DNA from: Mesorhizobium erdmanii USDA 3471
GTDB taxonomy: Bacteria; Pseudomonadota; Alphaproteobacteria; Rhizobiales; Rhizobiaceae
Length of the DNA: 64,000 bases
Direction of reading: 5' to 3'
NCBI RefSeq assembly: GCF_000472705.1
Contig: NZ_AXAE01000028.1
Coordinates: forward strand, 26,152-90,151
Shown: piece by piece, positions 16,349 through 24,030 of the stretch
Layout of the letters: the number at the start of each line of letters is the position of its first letter
Numbering within the stretch: position 1 is the stretch's first letter
Program-made: the position numbers and the translations under genes
Notes under the pieces: model-generated
The model's input: the letters and a program-made list of their open reading frames with translations, nothing else
Told to the model about the DNA's origin: nothing
The model's database searches: none

Positions 16349-17056
16349 TCAGTCTTCTTCTTCGGTGGCGACGAGCTTCCAGTTCGGATCGCGCGAGCGC
16401 GTGTCGCGGGCGAAGGTCCAGACATCCTTGACCTCGGCCACGGTTTCCGGATCGCCGTCGATGACGGCGCCCGCCTTGTCGCGCGTCGCCGAAATCAGTT
16501 CGCTGATGATGCGCAGCGTCACATGCGCCTCGCCGCCCTTCATCTCGGCCGAGACGATGTCGGCCTTGTCGATGCCGACGAAGGACGACTGGATCTTCTC
16601 CGACTTGGCCTCGCGCTCGCCGATCGCGGCGACGAAACCGTCGAAAACCTCGCGCGACAGAAGGTTCTTCAATGTTTTGCGGTCGCCGTCGGCATAGGCC
16701 ATGACGATCATCTCATAAGCCATCTTGGCGCCGTCGACGAAGCCCTTCGGATCGAAGGATGGATCATTGTCCTTGATCGCGCGCAGGCCCTTGTTGAGAT
16801 CGGTGTCGGGCTTGGCGAAGGCGTCGATCGCCGTATAGGCGTCGGCCGGGGCCGGGTCGCCGGGCGCGCGCTTGCGCGGCAGCGAAACGACATTCTCGGG
16901 CTTCTGCGTTGCATCCTTGTCGGTGCGCGCCGCCGTATAGGGATCGAAGGGCGGCCGCTCGCTCCCGGTGCGACGGCCCAGCACGTTGCGCAGCTGGAAG
17001 AAGATCACCACCGCCGCGATCAGGAAGAAAATCGTGCCGAAGTCGAAGAATCCCAT
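16349..17056 (-). CDS. timA: Tim44/TimA-like inner-membrane protein
   Basis: I start at the ATG at 17056, preceded by GGCGGAAG, giving 235 aa. An N-terminal membrane anchor (GFFDFGTIFFLIAAVVIFFQ) is followed by a charged, Pro-rich linker. A Tim44-like domain comes next (about residues 90-230, with FVDGAKMAYEMIVMAYADGDRKTLKNLL). The family is the bacterial relative of mitochondrial Tim44 and in alphaproteobacteria is called TimA. The neighbouring fxsA and secB, divergent, and mltA form a conserved rhizobial block. The symbol follows family usage; function here is inferred. Confidence 0.85.
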   Translation of the reverse strand: MGFFDFGTIFFLIAAVVIFFQLRNVLGRRTGSERPPFDPYTAARTDKDATQKPENVVSLPRKRAPGDPAPADAYTAIDAFAKPDTDLNKGLRAIKDNDPSFDPKGFVDGAKMAYEMIVMAYADGDRKTLKNLLSREVFDGFVAAIGEREAKSEKIQSSFVGIDKADIVSAEMKGGEAHVTLRIISELISATRDKAGAVIDGDPETVAEVKDVWTFARDTRSRDPNWKLVATEEED

Positions 17057-17267
17057 ATCTTCCGCCAATCAATCCCTGCCTCTAGGCCGGACCGTCCAGC
17101 CGAAAGGCCGCGGTCGCATAGCGTTCAACATTCAAAGCATATAGAACGCAAGGCGCAATCATTCAAATCAATGGCAGGCATACCTATCTAACAGCCTCGG
17201 TGCCAGCGGTGATTGGCCGCCAGGGGCAAAACAAACGAAACGACCATCGAAAAAAGATCGGCAAGAC

Positions 17268-17768
17268 TTGCGCATTTCGCTGCTTCCCCTTTTCCTTCTC
17301 GCGCTTCCGCTGCTGGAAATCGCCGGTTTCGTCATCGTTGGCCGCGAGGTCGGCGCGCTGGCGACGGTCGGCCTCGTGCTGGCCTCGAGCATCGCCGGCG
17401 TGCTGTTGCTCAGGCACCAGGGTTTCGGCGTCATGGCGCGGGTGCGCGCCGAGATGGATGCCGGCCATGACCCGAGCCGCCATCTTGCCCACGGCGCCAT
17501 GATCGTGGTCGCCGCGATCCTGCTCATCATCCCTGGTTTCATCACGGACATTATCGGCCTGCTCCTGTTCCTGCCGCCGGTGCGCGACCTTGCCTGGCGC
17601 CGGTTCAAGGGCCGCATCGTCGTCGCCACCGATTTCAGCGCCGGCGGCTTTCGCGCCCGCAGCCGCGACAAGGTCATCGACCTCGACGACGGCGATTACT
17701 CGCGCGAGGACGATTTCAAGCGCGGCCCGGATCACAATTCGCCATGGCGGCGGCTGAAGGACGATTAG
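17268..17768 (+). CDS. fxsA: FxsA family membrane protein
   Basis: The 166-aa protein has the FxsA arrangement. It opens with a hydrophobic N-terminus containing PLLEIAGFVIVGREVGAL, followed by a second helix and a third, IVVAAILLIIPGFITDIIGL, then the LLLFLPPVRDL motif and a basic/acidic cytosolic tail. The start is a TTG at 17268, the only plausible initiator in frame. In E. coli, FxsA overproduction relieves F exclusion of phage T7. The normal role is unknown. It is divergent from the Tim44-like gene and upstream of secB. Confidence 0.88.
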   Translation: MRISLLPLFLLALPLLEIAGFVIVGREVGALATVGLVLASSIAGVLLLRHQGFGVMARVRAEMDAGHDPSRHLAHGAMIVVAAILLIIPGFITDIIGLLLFLPPVRDLAWRRFKGRIVVATDFSAGGFRARSRDKVIDLDDGDYSREDDFKRGPDHNSPWRRLKDD

Positions 17769-17785
17769 GTCAGCCTATCCAAGGC

Positions 17786-18021
17786 TTCGTCATCCTGGGG
17801 CGGAGCAAGGAGCGAAGCGACGCGCGCAGACCCCGGGATCCATGCCGCGACCTTCGAGCTCCGCTGCGGTGAAGGTTTTCTGCCTGCCGCACCGCTCATC
17901 AGTTTCGGCTTCTTGCCGGCCAAGGGTCTTGAGCCGCCGCATCCTTTGGCCGACATCGCGGCATGGATCCTAGGGTCTCCGCGACGTCGCTCCGCTCCTG
18001 CTTCGCCCTAGGATGACGAAG
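17786..18021. repeat. Palindromic intergenic element, family B, copy 2 (complete)
   Basis: The element is bounded by CTTCGTCATCCTGGGGCGGA on the left and its inverted relative CTTCGCCCTAGGATGACGAAG on the right, about 236 bp in all. Internally each end continues with GCGCGCAGACCCCGGGATCC or its complement. The 357-bp fxsA-secB spacer is mostly this element. The last roughly 100 bp should hold the secB promoter. Confidence 0.85.
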
Positions 18022-18125
18022 TGGGAAGCAAGGCGGCAAACCTTGTCTTGTCATGCCGGCCATGGTAGCGAACGCCCGATTTCAATTCGGTCAGCAACGC
18101 TGCCCAGGGGAAAAGGAAAAGGCTC

Positions 18126-18632
18126 ATGGCCAGCAATGATGACGCGCCGACCGGCGCTGCCAACGGAAACGGCAATGCGGCAGCGCAGCCGTCGCTCAAC
18201 GTGCTCGCCCAGTATGTAAAGGACCTGTCCTTCGAAAGCCCCGGCGCGCCGAATTCGCTGCGCGGCCGCGACAAGGCCCCCGGCATCGCCATCAACGTCA
18301 ACGTCAACGCCAACCCGCTTTCCGACAAGCAGTTCGACGTCAACCTGACGCTGAACGCCAAGGCTTCCTTCGACCAGGAAGTGCTGTTCAATGTCGAGCT
18401 GGTCTATGGCGGCGTCTTCGCTATCTCCGGCTTCCCGCAGGAGCACATGCTGCCGATCCTGTTCATCGAATGCCCGCGCCTTTTGTTCCCCTTCGCGCGC
18501 CAGATCATCGCCGAAGCCACCCGCAATGGCGGCTTCCCGCCGCTGATGCTCGACCCGATCGACTTCGCCCAGATGTTCCAGCAGAAGCTGGCCGAGGACC
18601 AGGCCGCGTCCTCGAAGGTCCAGGTGAGCTGA
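18126..18632 (+). CDS. secB: Protein-export chaperone SecB
   Basis: The 168-aa product has the complete SecB domain, including LAQYVKDLSFESPGAPNSL, VELVYGGVFAISGFPQEHM, LLFPFARQIIAEATRNGGFP and LDPIDFAQMF. The N-terminal 20 residues form a low-complexity Asn/Gly/Ala extension typical of alphaproteobacterial SecB. The ATG has AGGGGAAAAGGAAAAGG upstream. SecB tetramers keep precursors unfolded and pass them to SecA. A strong terminator follows at 18657-18683. Confidence 0.96.
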   Translation: MASNDDAPTGAANGNGNAAAQPSLNVLAQYVKDLSFESPGAPNSLRGRDKAPGIAINVNVNANPLSDKQFDVNLTLNAKASFDQEVLFNVELVYGGVFAISGFPQEHMLPILFIECPRLLFPFARQIIAEATRNGGFPPLMLDPIDFAQMFQQKLAEDQAASSKVQVS

Positions 18633-18656
18633 GGCTCGGCTTGATCGGATGTTTCG

Positions 18657-18683
18657 AAAAACCCGGCTTCGGCCGGGTTTTTT
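18657..18683 (+). terminator. Rho-independent terminator after secB
   Basis: The stem ACCCGGC (18661-18667) pairs with GCCGGGT (18672-18678) around a TTCG tetraloop. It is preceded by A residues and followed by a T run (TTTTT to 18683). It lies 24 bp past the secB stop and is the clearest intrinsic terminator in the window. Confidence 0.93.
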
Positions 18684-18702
18684 GTTGGGCGCCACCTTCG
18701 CG

Positions 18703-18922
18703 CTTTCGTCATCCTCGGGTCTCCGCGACGCCGCTGCGGAGCGCCGCACAACTCCTGCGGATTTCAGAACACTCCCCAACGTCACCCAGCCCTATCATCG
18801 GCCTCTCAGGCAAAGGCGTCCCGGCGGTAGCAGCCGCCCCCGCGTTGGCGATTCGCCGGGACGCCCTGTTTCTGTGCATGCCGTTGTCCCAAAACCGCCT
18901 CGCACCTTTGGGCGGCATGCAC
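18703..18922. repeat. Partial family B element and a family C element upstream of the SBP gene
   Basis: Sequence at about 18703-18745 (CGCTTTCGTCATCCTCGGGT then CTCCGCGACGCCGCTGCGGA) matches one end of the family B element. The 49-bp unit at 18874-18922 runs from GTGCATGCCGTTGTCCCAAA to GGGCGGCATGCAC and is nearly the same as that at 16295-16342. No gene is evident in 18633-18942. Confidence 0.75.
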
Positions 18923-18942
18923 CAACAAAAGAGGGAACGACG

Positions 18943-20583
18943 ATGAAATTTATGCTGACCGACCGCGAACTGCATCCCCGCGCCAAGCCCGTCGCCGACG
19001 ATTTCAGGAAGGGCGGCATCAGCCGCCGCGAATATCTGGCGCTGATGGCCGGCCTCGGCGTTAGCGCCGCCGGCGCGCTGGCCTTGGGCGGCCTCACCCC
19101 GACTCCTGCCCGCGCCGCCGAGCCCAAGAAAGGCGGCACTTTGCGCGTCGCCATGAACGTCAAGGGTTTCAAGGACCCGCGCACCTTCGACGGCGTCGAA
19201 ATGTCCAACGTCGCCCGCCACTGCAACGAATATCTGGTGCGCTGGAACACCGATTTCTCGTTCGAACCCTGGCTGCTGGAAAAATGGGAGATGAGCGACG
19301 ACGCCAAAACGCTCACCCTGCATGTCCGCAAGGGCATCACCTGGTCGAACGGCGATGCCTTCAACGCCGACGATGTCGTCCACAACCTCACCCGCTGGTG
19401 CGAGGCCGGCGTCGCCGGCAATTCGGTCGCGGCGCGCATGGGCGCGCTGGTCAATGCCGACACCAAGAAGGTGGTCGATGGCGGCATCGAGAAGGTCGAC
19501 GACCACACCATAAAACTCAATCTGCCGAAGCCCGACATCTCGCTGATCGCCGGCATGGCCGACTATCCCGCCTTGATCATGCACCGCTCCTATGACGGCG
19601 ACGGCGATCCCCTGAAGGCGCTCGCCATCACCACCGGTCCCTGCGAACTGGTGAAGTGGGACGCCGAGACCGGCGCCGAGGTGAAGCGCAAGGACAAGCC
19701 CTGGTGGAAGGGCGAATTCTACCTCGATGGTATCCGGTGGATCGATTATGGCTCCGATCCCAACGCCATGCTGTCGGCGTTCGAATCCGGCGAGATCGAC
19801 ACCGACCACGAGACCGCCTCCGACGCCGTCTCGCAGACCGACAAGATGGGGTTGAAGAATTCCGAGATCGCCACCGGCTCGACCATCGTCGCCCGCTTCA
19901 ATGTCGGCAACGCGCCCTATGACGACGTCAAGCTGCGCCGCGCCGCCCAGCTCGCCGTCGACAATTCCGCCGTGCTGAAGCTCGGCCTCGATGGCCGCGG
20001 CAAGCCCGCCGACAACCATCATGTCGGCCCCATGCATCCCGAATATGCCGATATCGGCCCGGCAAAACGCGACGTCGAGGAGGCGAAGAAATTGCTCGCC
20101 GCCTCCGGCAAGGCGGACCATGAATACGAACTGATCTCGGTCGACGTCGAATGGCAGAAGACCACAGCCGACGCCATCGCCGCGCAGATGCGCGAGGCCG
20201 GCCTGAAGATCAAGCGCACCGTGCTGCCCGCCGCCACCTTCTGGAACGACTGGAGCAAATACCCCTTCTCCTGCACCGAATGGCTCGGCCGCCCGCTCGG
20301 CGTCCAGGTGCTGGCGCTCGCCTACAAGTCCGGCGCCGCCTGGAACGAGAGCGCCTACGCCAACAAGGAGTTCGACGCGCTGCTCGACAAGGCGCTTGCC
20401 ATGCCCGACGCCGCCAAGCGCAAGGAGATCATGGCCGAGATCGAGAAGAATCTGCGCGATAGCGGCATCATCATCCAACCCTACTGGCGCTCGGTGTACA
20501 GGACCTATCGCAAGGGTGTGGAAGGGTGTGAGCAGCACCAGGCGCTGGAGCAGCATTTCGAGAAGGTTTGGCTGGAAAGCTGA
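18943..20583 (+). CDS. Peptide/opine-type ABC transporter substrate-binding protein (SBP_bac_5)
   Basis: From the ATG at 18943 (GAGGGAACG upstream) the 546-aa protein has a twin-arginine-like signal (GISRREYLALMAGLGVSAAG) and an A-x-A site near PARAAEPKKGG. A family-5 solute-binding fold follows, with LTLHVRKGITWSNGDAFNAD and DDVKLRRAAQLAVDNS. It should capture peptides or related solutes in the periplasm. No permease or ATPase genes follow, so it is an orphan in this window and must work with a transporter encoded elsewhere. Confidence 0.88.
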   Translation: MKFMLTDRELHPRAKPVADDFRKGGISRREYLALMAGLGVSAAGALALGGLTPTPARAAEPKKGGTLRVAMNVKGFKDPRTFDGVEMSNVARHCNEYLVRWNTDFSFEPWLLEKWEMSDDAKTLTLHVRKGITWSNGDAFNADDVVHNLTRWCEAGVAGNSVAARMGALVNADTKKVVDGGIEKVDDHTIKLNLPKPDISLIAGMADYPALIMHRSYDGDGDPLKALAITTGPCELVKWDAETGAEVKRKDKPWWKGEFYLDGIRWIDYGSDPNAMLSAFESGEIDTDHETASDAVSQTDKMGLKNSEIATGSTIVARFNVGNAPYDDVKLRRAAQLAVDNSAVLKLGLDGRGKPADNHHVGPMHPEYADIGPAKRDVEEAKKLLAASGKADHEYELISVDVEWQKTTADAIAAQMREAGLKIKRTVLPAATFWNDWSKYPFSCTEWLGRPLGVQVLALAYKSGAAWNESAYANKEFDALLDKALAMPDAAKRKEIMAEIEKNLRDSGIIIQPYWRSVYRTYRKGVEGCEQHQALEQHFEKVWLES

Positions 20584-20724
20584 GCCTTCGCCGGTCTTGG
20601 GTTCCTCTGCCTCCGGAGGGGGAAAGGTGGCGCTGCGAAGCAGCGACGGAGTGGGGGAAGCCCTAAGTGAAGTCAAAGCCCGTTGAGAACCTAGGCCCCA
20701 GCTAGCGCGTGACTATCGCAGGTC

Positions 20725-20897
20725 GGCGCCGCGCCTCATTGCCCTGCCGGGCATTTCTCCCCGTAAACGGGGCGAAAGGGGCTGTCGCAACGCCGGCGCC
20801 TTCTTTGCGACGCCGGCAATTGGCGAAAGCAGCGGCAAGAGCGTCCTTCGCCCCGTTTACGGGGAGAAGATGGCGGCAGCCAGATGAGGGGCGGCGC
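20725..20897. repeat. Palindromic intergenic element, family A, copy 2
   Basis: The ends CGCGCCTCATTGCCCTGCCG plus TCTCCCCGTAAACGGGGCGA and CGCCCCGTTTACGGGGAGAA plus CCAGATGAGGGGCGGCGC are inverted relatives. It lies just past the 3' end of membrane gene A (20952-21467). The 368-bp spacer 20584-20951 contains nothing else recognisable. Confidence 0.85.
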
Positions 20898-20951
20898 GAA
20901 CGCTCGTCTTCCAGTCGCGGATATCGACGGAAGGCGGCTCTAAACCACCAG

Positions 20952-21467
20952 CTACCGCTCCGCCCGCACCAGCGTCCAGATCCACCCGACAAAAGTCAGC
21001 ACCAGGAACGGATAGCCTGCCGCCGGCAGCGGCGACGAGGTCGGCAGCAAGGGTGCGCCCCATAGGATCATGCAAGCCGAGACGACAAACAGCACGGCGG
21101 CCACGAGCGCGGTGAGCCGCATCCACAAGGCGAAGGTTTTTGGCGCGCTGATCAGCACCAGCCCCGCCGCCCACAGCGAGATGCCGCCGGCATAGGAAGG
21201 CACGCTGGCCTGCAAGCCCGCCGCATTGCCGGCCAGCAGCAGGCTTTCGCCGGCAAGGAAGGTCAGGAAGCCGGCCGCGACGCAATCATTGCCCAGCCGC
21301 TGGTACTTCATCGTCAGCAGCGCCGTCGCCACCACCAGCGCCACGCCGTCGATCGCCCACAGCGTTTCTCGCAGTGGCGCGCTGGCCACGAAAGTGCCGG
21401 CAAGCCCGAAAGCGCCGCCGACAGCCAGGCCGGTCGCGGCGACAGTGTCCAGAGAATTGGAACGCAT
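20952..21467 (-). CDS. Multi-spanning membrane protein, duplicated (copy A)
   Basis: From ATG at 21467 with a strong GGGGGA ribosome site the product is 171 aa. It has about five hydrophobic segments and the motifs LRETLWAIDGVALVVATALL, LTFLAGESLLLAGNAAGLQA and ALWMRLTALVAAVLFVVSAC. It is highly similar to the product of 22282-22794 and shares its gene order with the same repeat element at the 3' side. I do not recognise a named family. A small inner-membrane protein of unknown function is all that can be said. Confidence 0.78.
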   Translation of the reverse strand: MRSNSLDTVAATGLAVGGAFGLAGTFVASAPLRETLWAIDGVALVVATALLTMKYQRLGNDCVAAGFLTFLAGESLLLAGNAAGLQASVPSYAGGISLWAAGLVLISAPKTFALWMRLTALVAAVLFVVSACMILWGAPLLPTSSPLPAAGYPFLVLTFVGWIWTLVRAER

Positions 21468-22281
21468 TTGGAATTCCCCCCAAGCCGTGCAGGATACTCC
21501 CCGGTGGGGCGTTCTCAAAGCGGGTATCGAAAGGGTGCGCGAGGCGGCAAGCGGCGGTGCCTTGGGGCAAACCGCCCCCCGGGCCGATCCGGCAACCGAA
21601 GGCTGCGGGAATGGCCGGCGCGAATGCCGGTGAGGCAGTTGCCTGAGCCCGCGCCGGCCACTGGCGAACTGATTAAGGTCCGCCGCACGGCTTCTCTACC
21701 GCTGCGAGCCAGCGTGAGCAACCAACTCAGGGTTGGTATGGATTGTGCCGGCCCGTTCCATCACGTCGGTGAAGAAGTCCCTGCAGGTCGGGGCTCGAAG
21801 CGGATACTAGCCGCAGGGCTGCGAAACCGGGCAGGCGATTGCCGTCACGGCCGAAAGCTTCTCGCGCCTGTTCAGCGTCGGCTTTGCATATATCTTTTTC
21901 ATGGATAGTCCCCCTGGCCCCCAATGGCCGGCGTCCAATGACGACGGTATTCGGGTGATGTCAATGTGGGACGGATAGGCTTGGCGCGCGGAATACTGCC
22001 GAAGTCAGCGCTGCCCCTCATCTGGCTGCCGCCACTCGTCGTTCGAAAAGCCAAGCAGTTGGCTTTTCGTCCGCTGCACGGACCACTCCTCAACTCCCCG
22101 TAAACGGGGCGAAGGACGCTGCCGTCGCTGGTTTCGCCAGTCGCCAACGTTGCAAAAAGGGGGCGCGGCGAAGCGGCCAGCTTCTTTCGCCCCGTTTACA
22201 GGGAGAAATGCCCGGCAGGGCAATGAGGGGCAGCGCCAACGCTCGTCTTCCTGCCGCGGATTTCGCCAGGAGCGGGCCCCC
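21468..22281. other. 814-bp spacer between the duplicated membrane genes, mostly non-coding
   Basis: No ORF here has natural composition plus a ribosome site. Short frames at 21468-21908 (+) and 21727-21924 (-) are doubtful and may be decayed coding sequence. The right third (22007-22237) is a family A repeat copy. Confidence 0.4.
22007..22237. repeat. Palindromic intergenic element, family A, copy 3 (longer, diverged)
   Basis: The left end GCGCTGCCCCTCATCTGGCT and CTCCCCGTAAACGGGGCGAA, and the right end CGCCCCGTTTACAGGGAGAA then GGGCAATGAGGGGCAGCGCC, identify family A. The left arm carries an extra insertion of about 60 bp between its two motifs. As with copy 2, it sits about 45 bp past the 3' end of a membrane-protein gene, here copy B. 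Confidence 0.8.
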
Positions 22282-22794
22282 TCACCGCCCATCTCGAACC
22301 TGCATCCAGATCCACCCGATAAAAGTCAGCACCAGGAACGGATAGGAGGCGGCAGGCAGCAGCGACGAGGCCGGCAGCAAGGGCGCGCCCCACAGGATCA
22401 TGCCGGCCGAGACGACAAACAGCACGGCGGCGACAAGCGCGGTGAGCCGCATCCACAGAGCAAAAGTCTTCGGCGCGCTGATCAGCACCGGTCCCGCCGC
22501 CCAACGCGTGATGCCGCCGGCATAGGAGGGCACGCTGGCCTGCAAGCCGGCCGCATTGCCGGCCATCAGCAATGTCTCGCCGGCGAGGAAGGTCAGGAAG
22601 CCGGCGGCGACGCGGTCATTGCCAAGGCGTTGGTATCTGAGGGTGAGCAGCGCGGTGCCCACGACGAGCGCCACACTCTCGATGGTCCACAGCGTCTCGC
22701 GCAGCGCGTCGCTACCAACGAAAGTCCCCGCCATGTCCAACGCGCCGCCGATGGCGAGGCCGGTTGCGGCGACGGCATCCGAGATGGAGCGCAT
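22282..22794 (-). CDS. Multi-spanning membrane protein, duplicated (copy B)
   Basis: Starting at ATG 22794 (GGAAG upstream) the 170-aa product parallels copy A along its whole length. The stretch GNAAGLQASVPSYAGGI is identical and substitutions are scattered, for example LFVVSAGMILWGAPLLPASS against LFVVSACMILWGAPLLPTSS. The duplication unit includes the gene plus the downstream family A repeat. The function is unknown. The AT-richer methyltransferase module begins 228 bp upstream of it. Confidence 0.78.
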   Translation of the reverse strand: MRSISDAVAATGLAIGGALDMAGTFVGSDALRETLWTIESVALVVGTALLTLRYQRLGNDRVAAGFLTFLAGETLLMAGNAAGLQASVPSYAGGITRWAAGPVLISAPKTFALWMRLTALVAAVLFVVSAGMILWGAPLLPASSLLPAASYPFLVLTFIGWIWMQVRDGR

Positions 22795-23022
22795 TCGATG
22801 TCTTCCCAAGCGGGGATAGGAAACAACGAGGTGGGCACTGGATAAAAGGTGAGTGCCCGCTCCGGACGGCCGTATACCCTTCGGCCCCTGAGCCGACAGT
22901 AAGCAAACGACAGCCGACGTTGACTGGCCCAGTTAATAATCAAGATTTCTCGCAACGACGGGAGTGGCAACGTGATATGCTTTGTGACACTTCGCTGACA
23001 TCGATTCGTCACTGGAAGACAA

Positions 23023-24030
23023 ATGAACCAGAGAATTTTGGATTTTAGTGCCGCGCAACGCCTCTCGTCGATAGTTCGTGGCGACGCGCTGGCGGAACTG
23101 GATAATCTGGACGACAATTCGATTCAGCTGGTAGTTACTTCGCCCCCTTATAACATAGGTAAGGAGTATGAGAGGGAAAAGCGCCGCAGTCTTGAGGAAT
23201 ACCTTGAGTGGCTCGAGCCAATTGTTAGAAAGCTTTGCAAGAAAGTCAGAGACGATGGAAGTATTTGTTGGCAGGTTGGTAATTATATAAATAACTCGCA
23301 GGTTTATCCGTTAGATCTTTTCTTCTACAAGATGTTTATTGACGAAGGATTCAAATTAAGAAATCGTATAATCTGGCACTTCAATTTCGGACTTCATGCC
23401 ACGCAACGTTTCTCCGGGCGATATGAGACGCTCCTGTGGTTCTCCAAAACCGATCAATACAAATTTCACCTCGATCCGGTCCGAGTTCCCCAGCTGTATC
23501 CAGGTAAACGGCACGGGAGCAAGCGGCCTGACAAGGCTGATCAACCAAGCGGCAATCCGCTTGGCAAAAATCCTTCTGACTTCTGGGAATTTTCGCCTGA
23601 AGAAGCATTCCTGCAAAATCCGGTTTGGAATATTCCGAACGTCAAGGCAAAGCACCCTGAAAAAACCGTCCATCCTTGCCAATTCCCAAGCGAACTCGTG
23701 GAACGATGCGTTCTGGCACTCACTGATCATGGCGATAAGATACTAGATCCATTCGTTGGAGCTGGGACGAGCGTAATCGCCGCCATCAAGCACGGCCGTG
23801 TCGGGGTCGGTATTGAGCAGAGCGAACAATACGTTCGGATCGCGAAAGATCGTATCGCGAAATACGAATCTGGCAGTCTCGAGTTGCGACCAGCAGGGAA
23901 AGCCGTGAGGCAGCCAAAAAGGGGCGAGAAGGTCGCGACACCCCCGAAGGAATGGTTAGGTCGCACGGCTTCTCCGGGAGGGGGAAATGAAGAAGGCAAA
24001 GGCAAAGGCAAAGGCAAAGCTAACGCCTGA
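23023..24030 (+). CDS. DNA methyltransferase, N4-cytosine/N6-adenine type (beta class)
   Basis: The 335-aa protein belongs to the N6_N4_Mtase family. The catalytic motif IV, TSPPYNIGKEY, has SPPY at residues 40-43. The motif X region is KHPEKTVHPCQFP (about 210-222), and the SAM-binding motif I is LDPFVGAGTS (about 241-250), so the catalytic motif precedes the SAM site as in beta-class enzymes. SPPY is common in N4-cytosine enzymes. GGAAG precedes the ATG. The C-terminus is a Lys/Gly tail (GKGKGKGKANA) encoded by hexamer repeats that overlap the next gene by 44 bp. The DNA is visibly AT-richer than its neighbours. No nuclease gene is adjacent. Confidence 0.9.
   Translation: MNQRILDFSAAQRLSSIVRGDALAELDNLDDNSIQLVVTSPPYNIGKEYEREKRRSLEEYLEWLEPIVRKLCKKVRDDGSICWQVGNYINNSQVYPLDLFFYKMFIDEGFKLRNRIIWHFNFGLHATQRFSGRYETLLWFSKTDQYKFHLDPVRVPQLYPGKRHGSKRPDKADQPSGNPLGKNPSDFWEFSPEEAFLQNPVWNIPNVKAKHPEKTVHPCQFPSELVERCVLALTDHGDKILDPFVGAGTSVIAAIKHGRVGVGIEQSEQYVRIAKDRIAKYESGSLELRPAGKAVRQPKRGEKVATPPKEWLGRTASPGGGNEEGKGKGKGKANA

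Noticed and set aside
21468..21924. Small frames between the duplicated membrane genes
   Set aside because: There is no ribosome site, signal or conserved-looking motif; the stretch may be decayed sequence but I cannot identify a parent gene.
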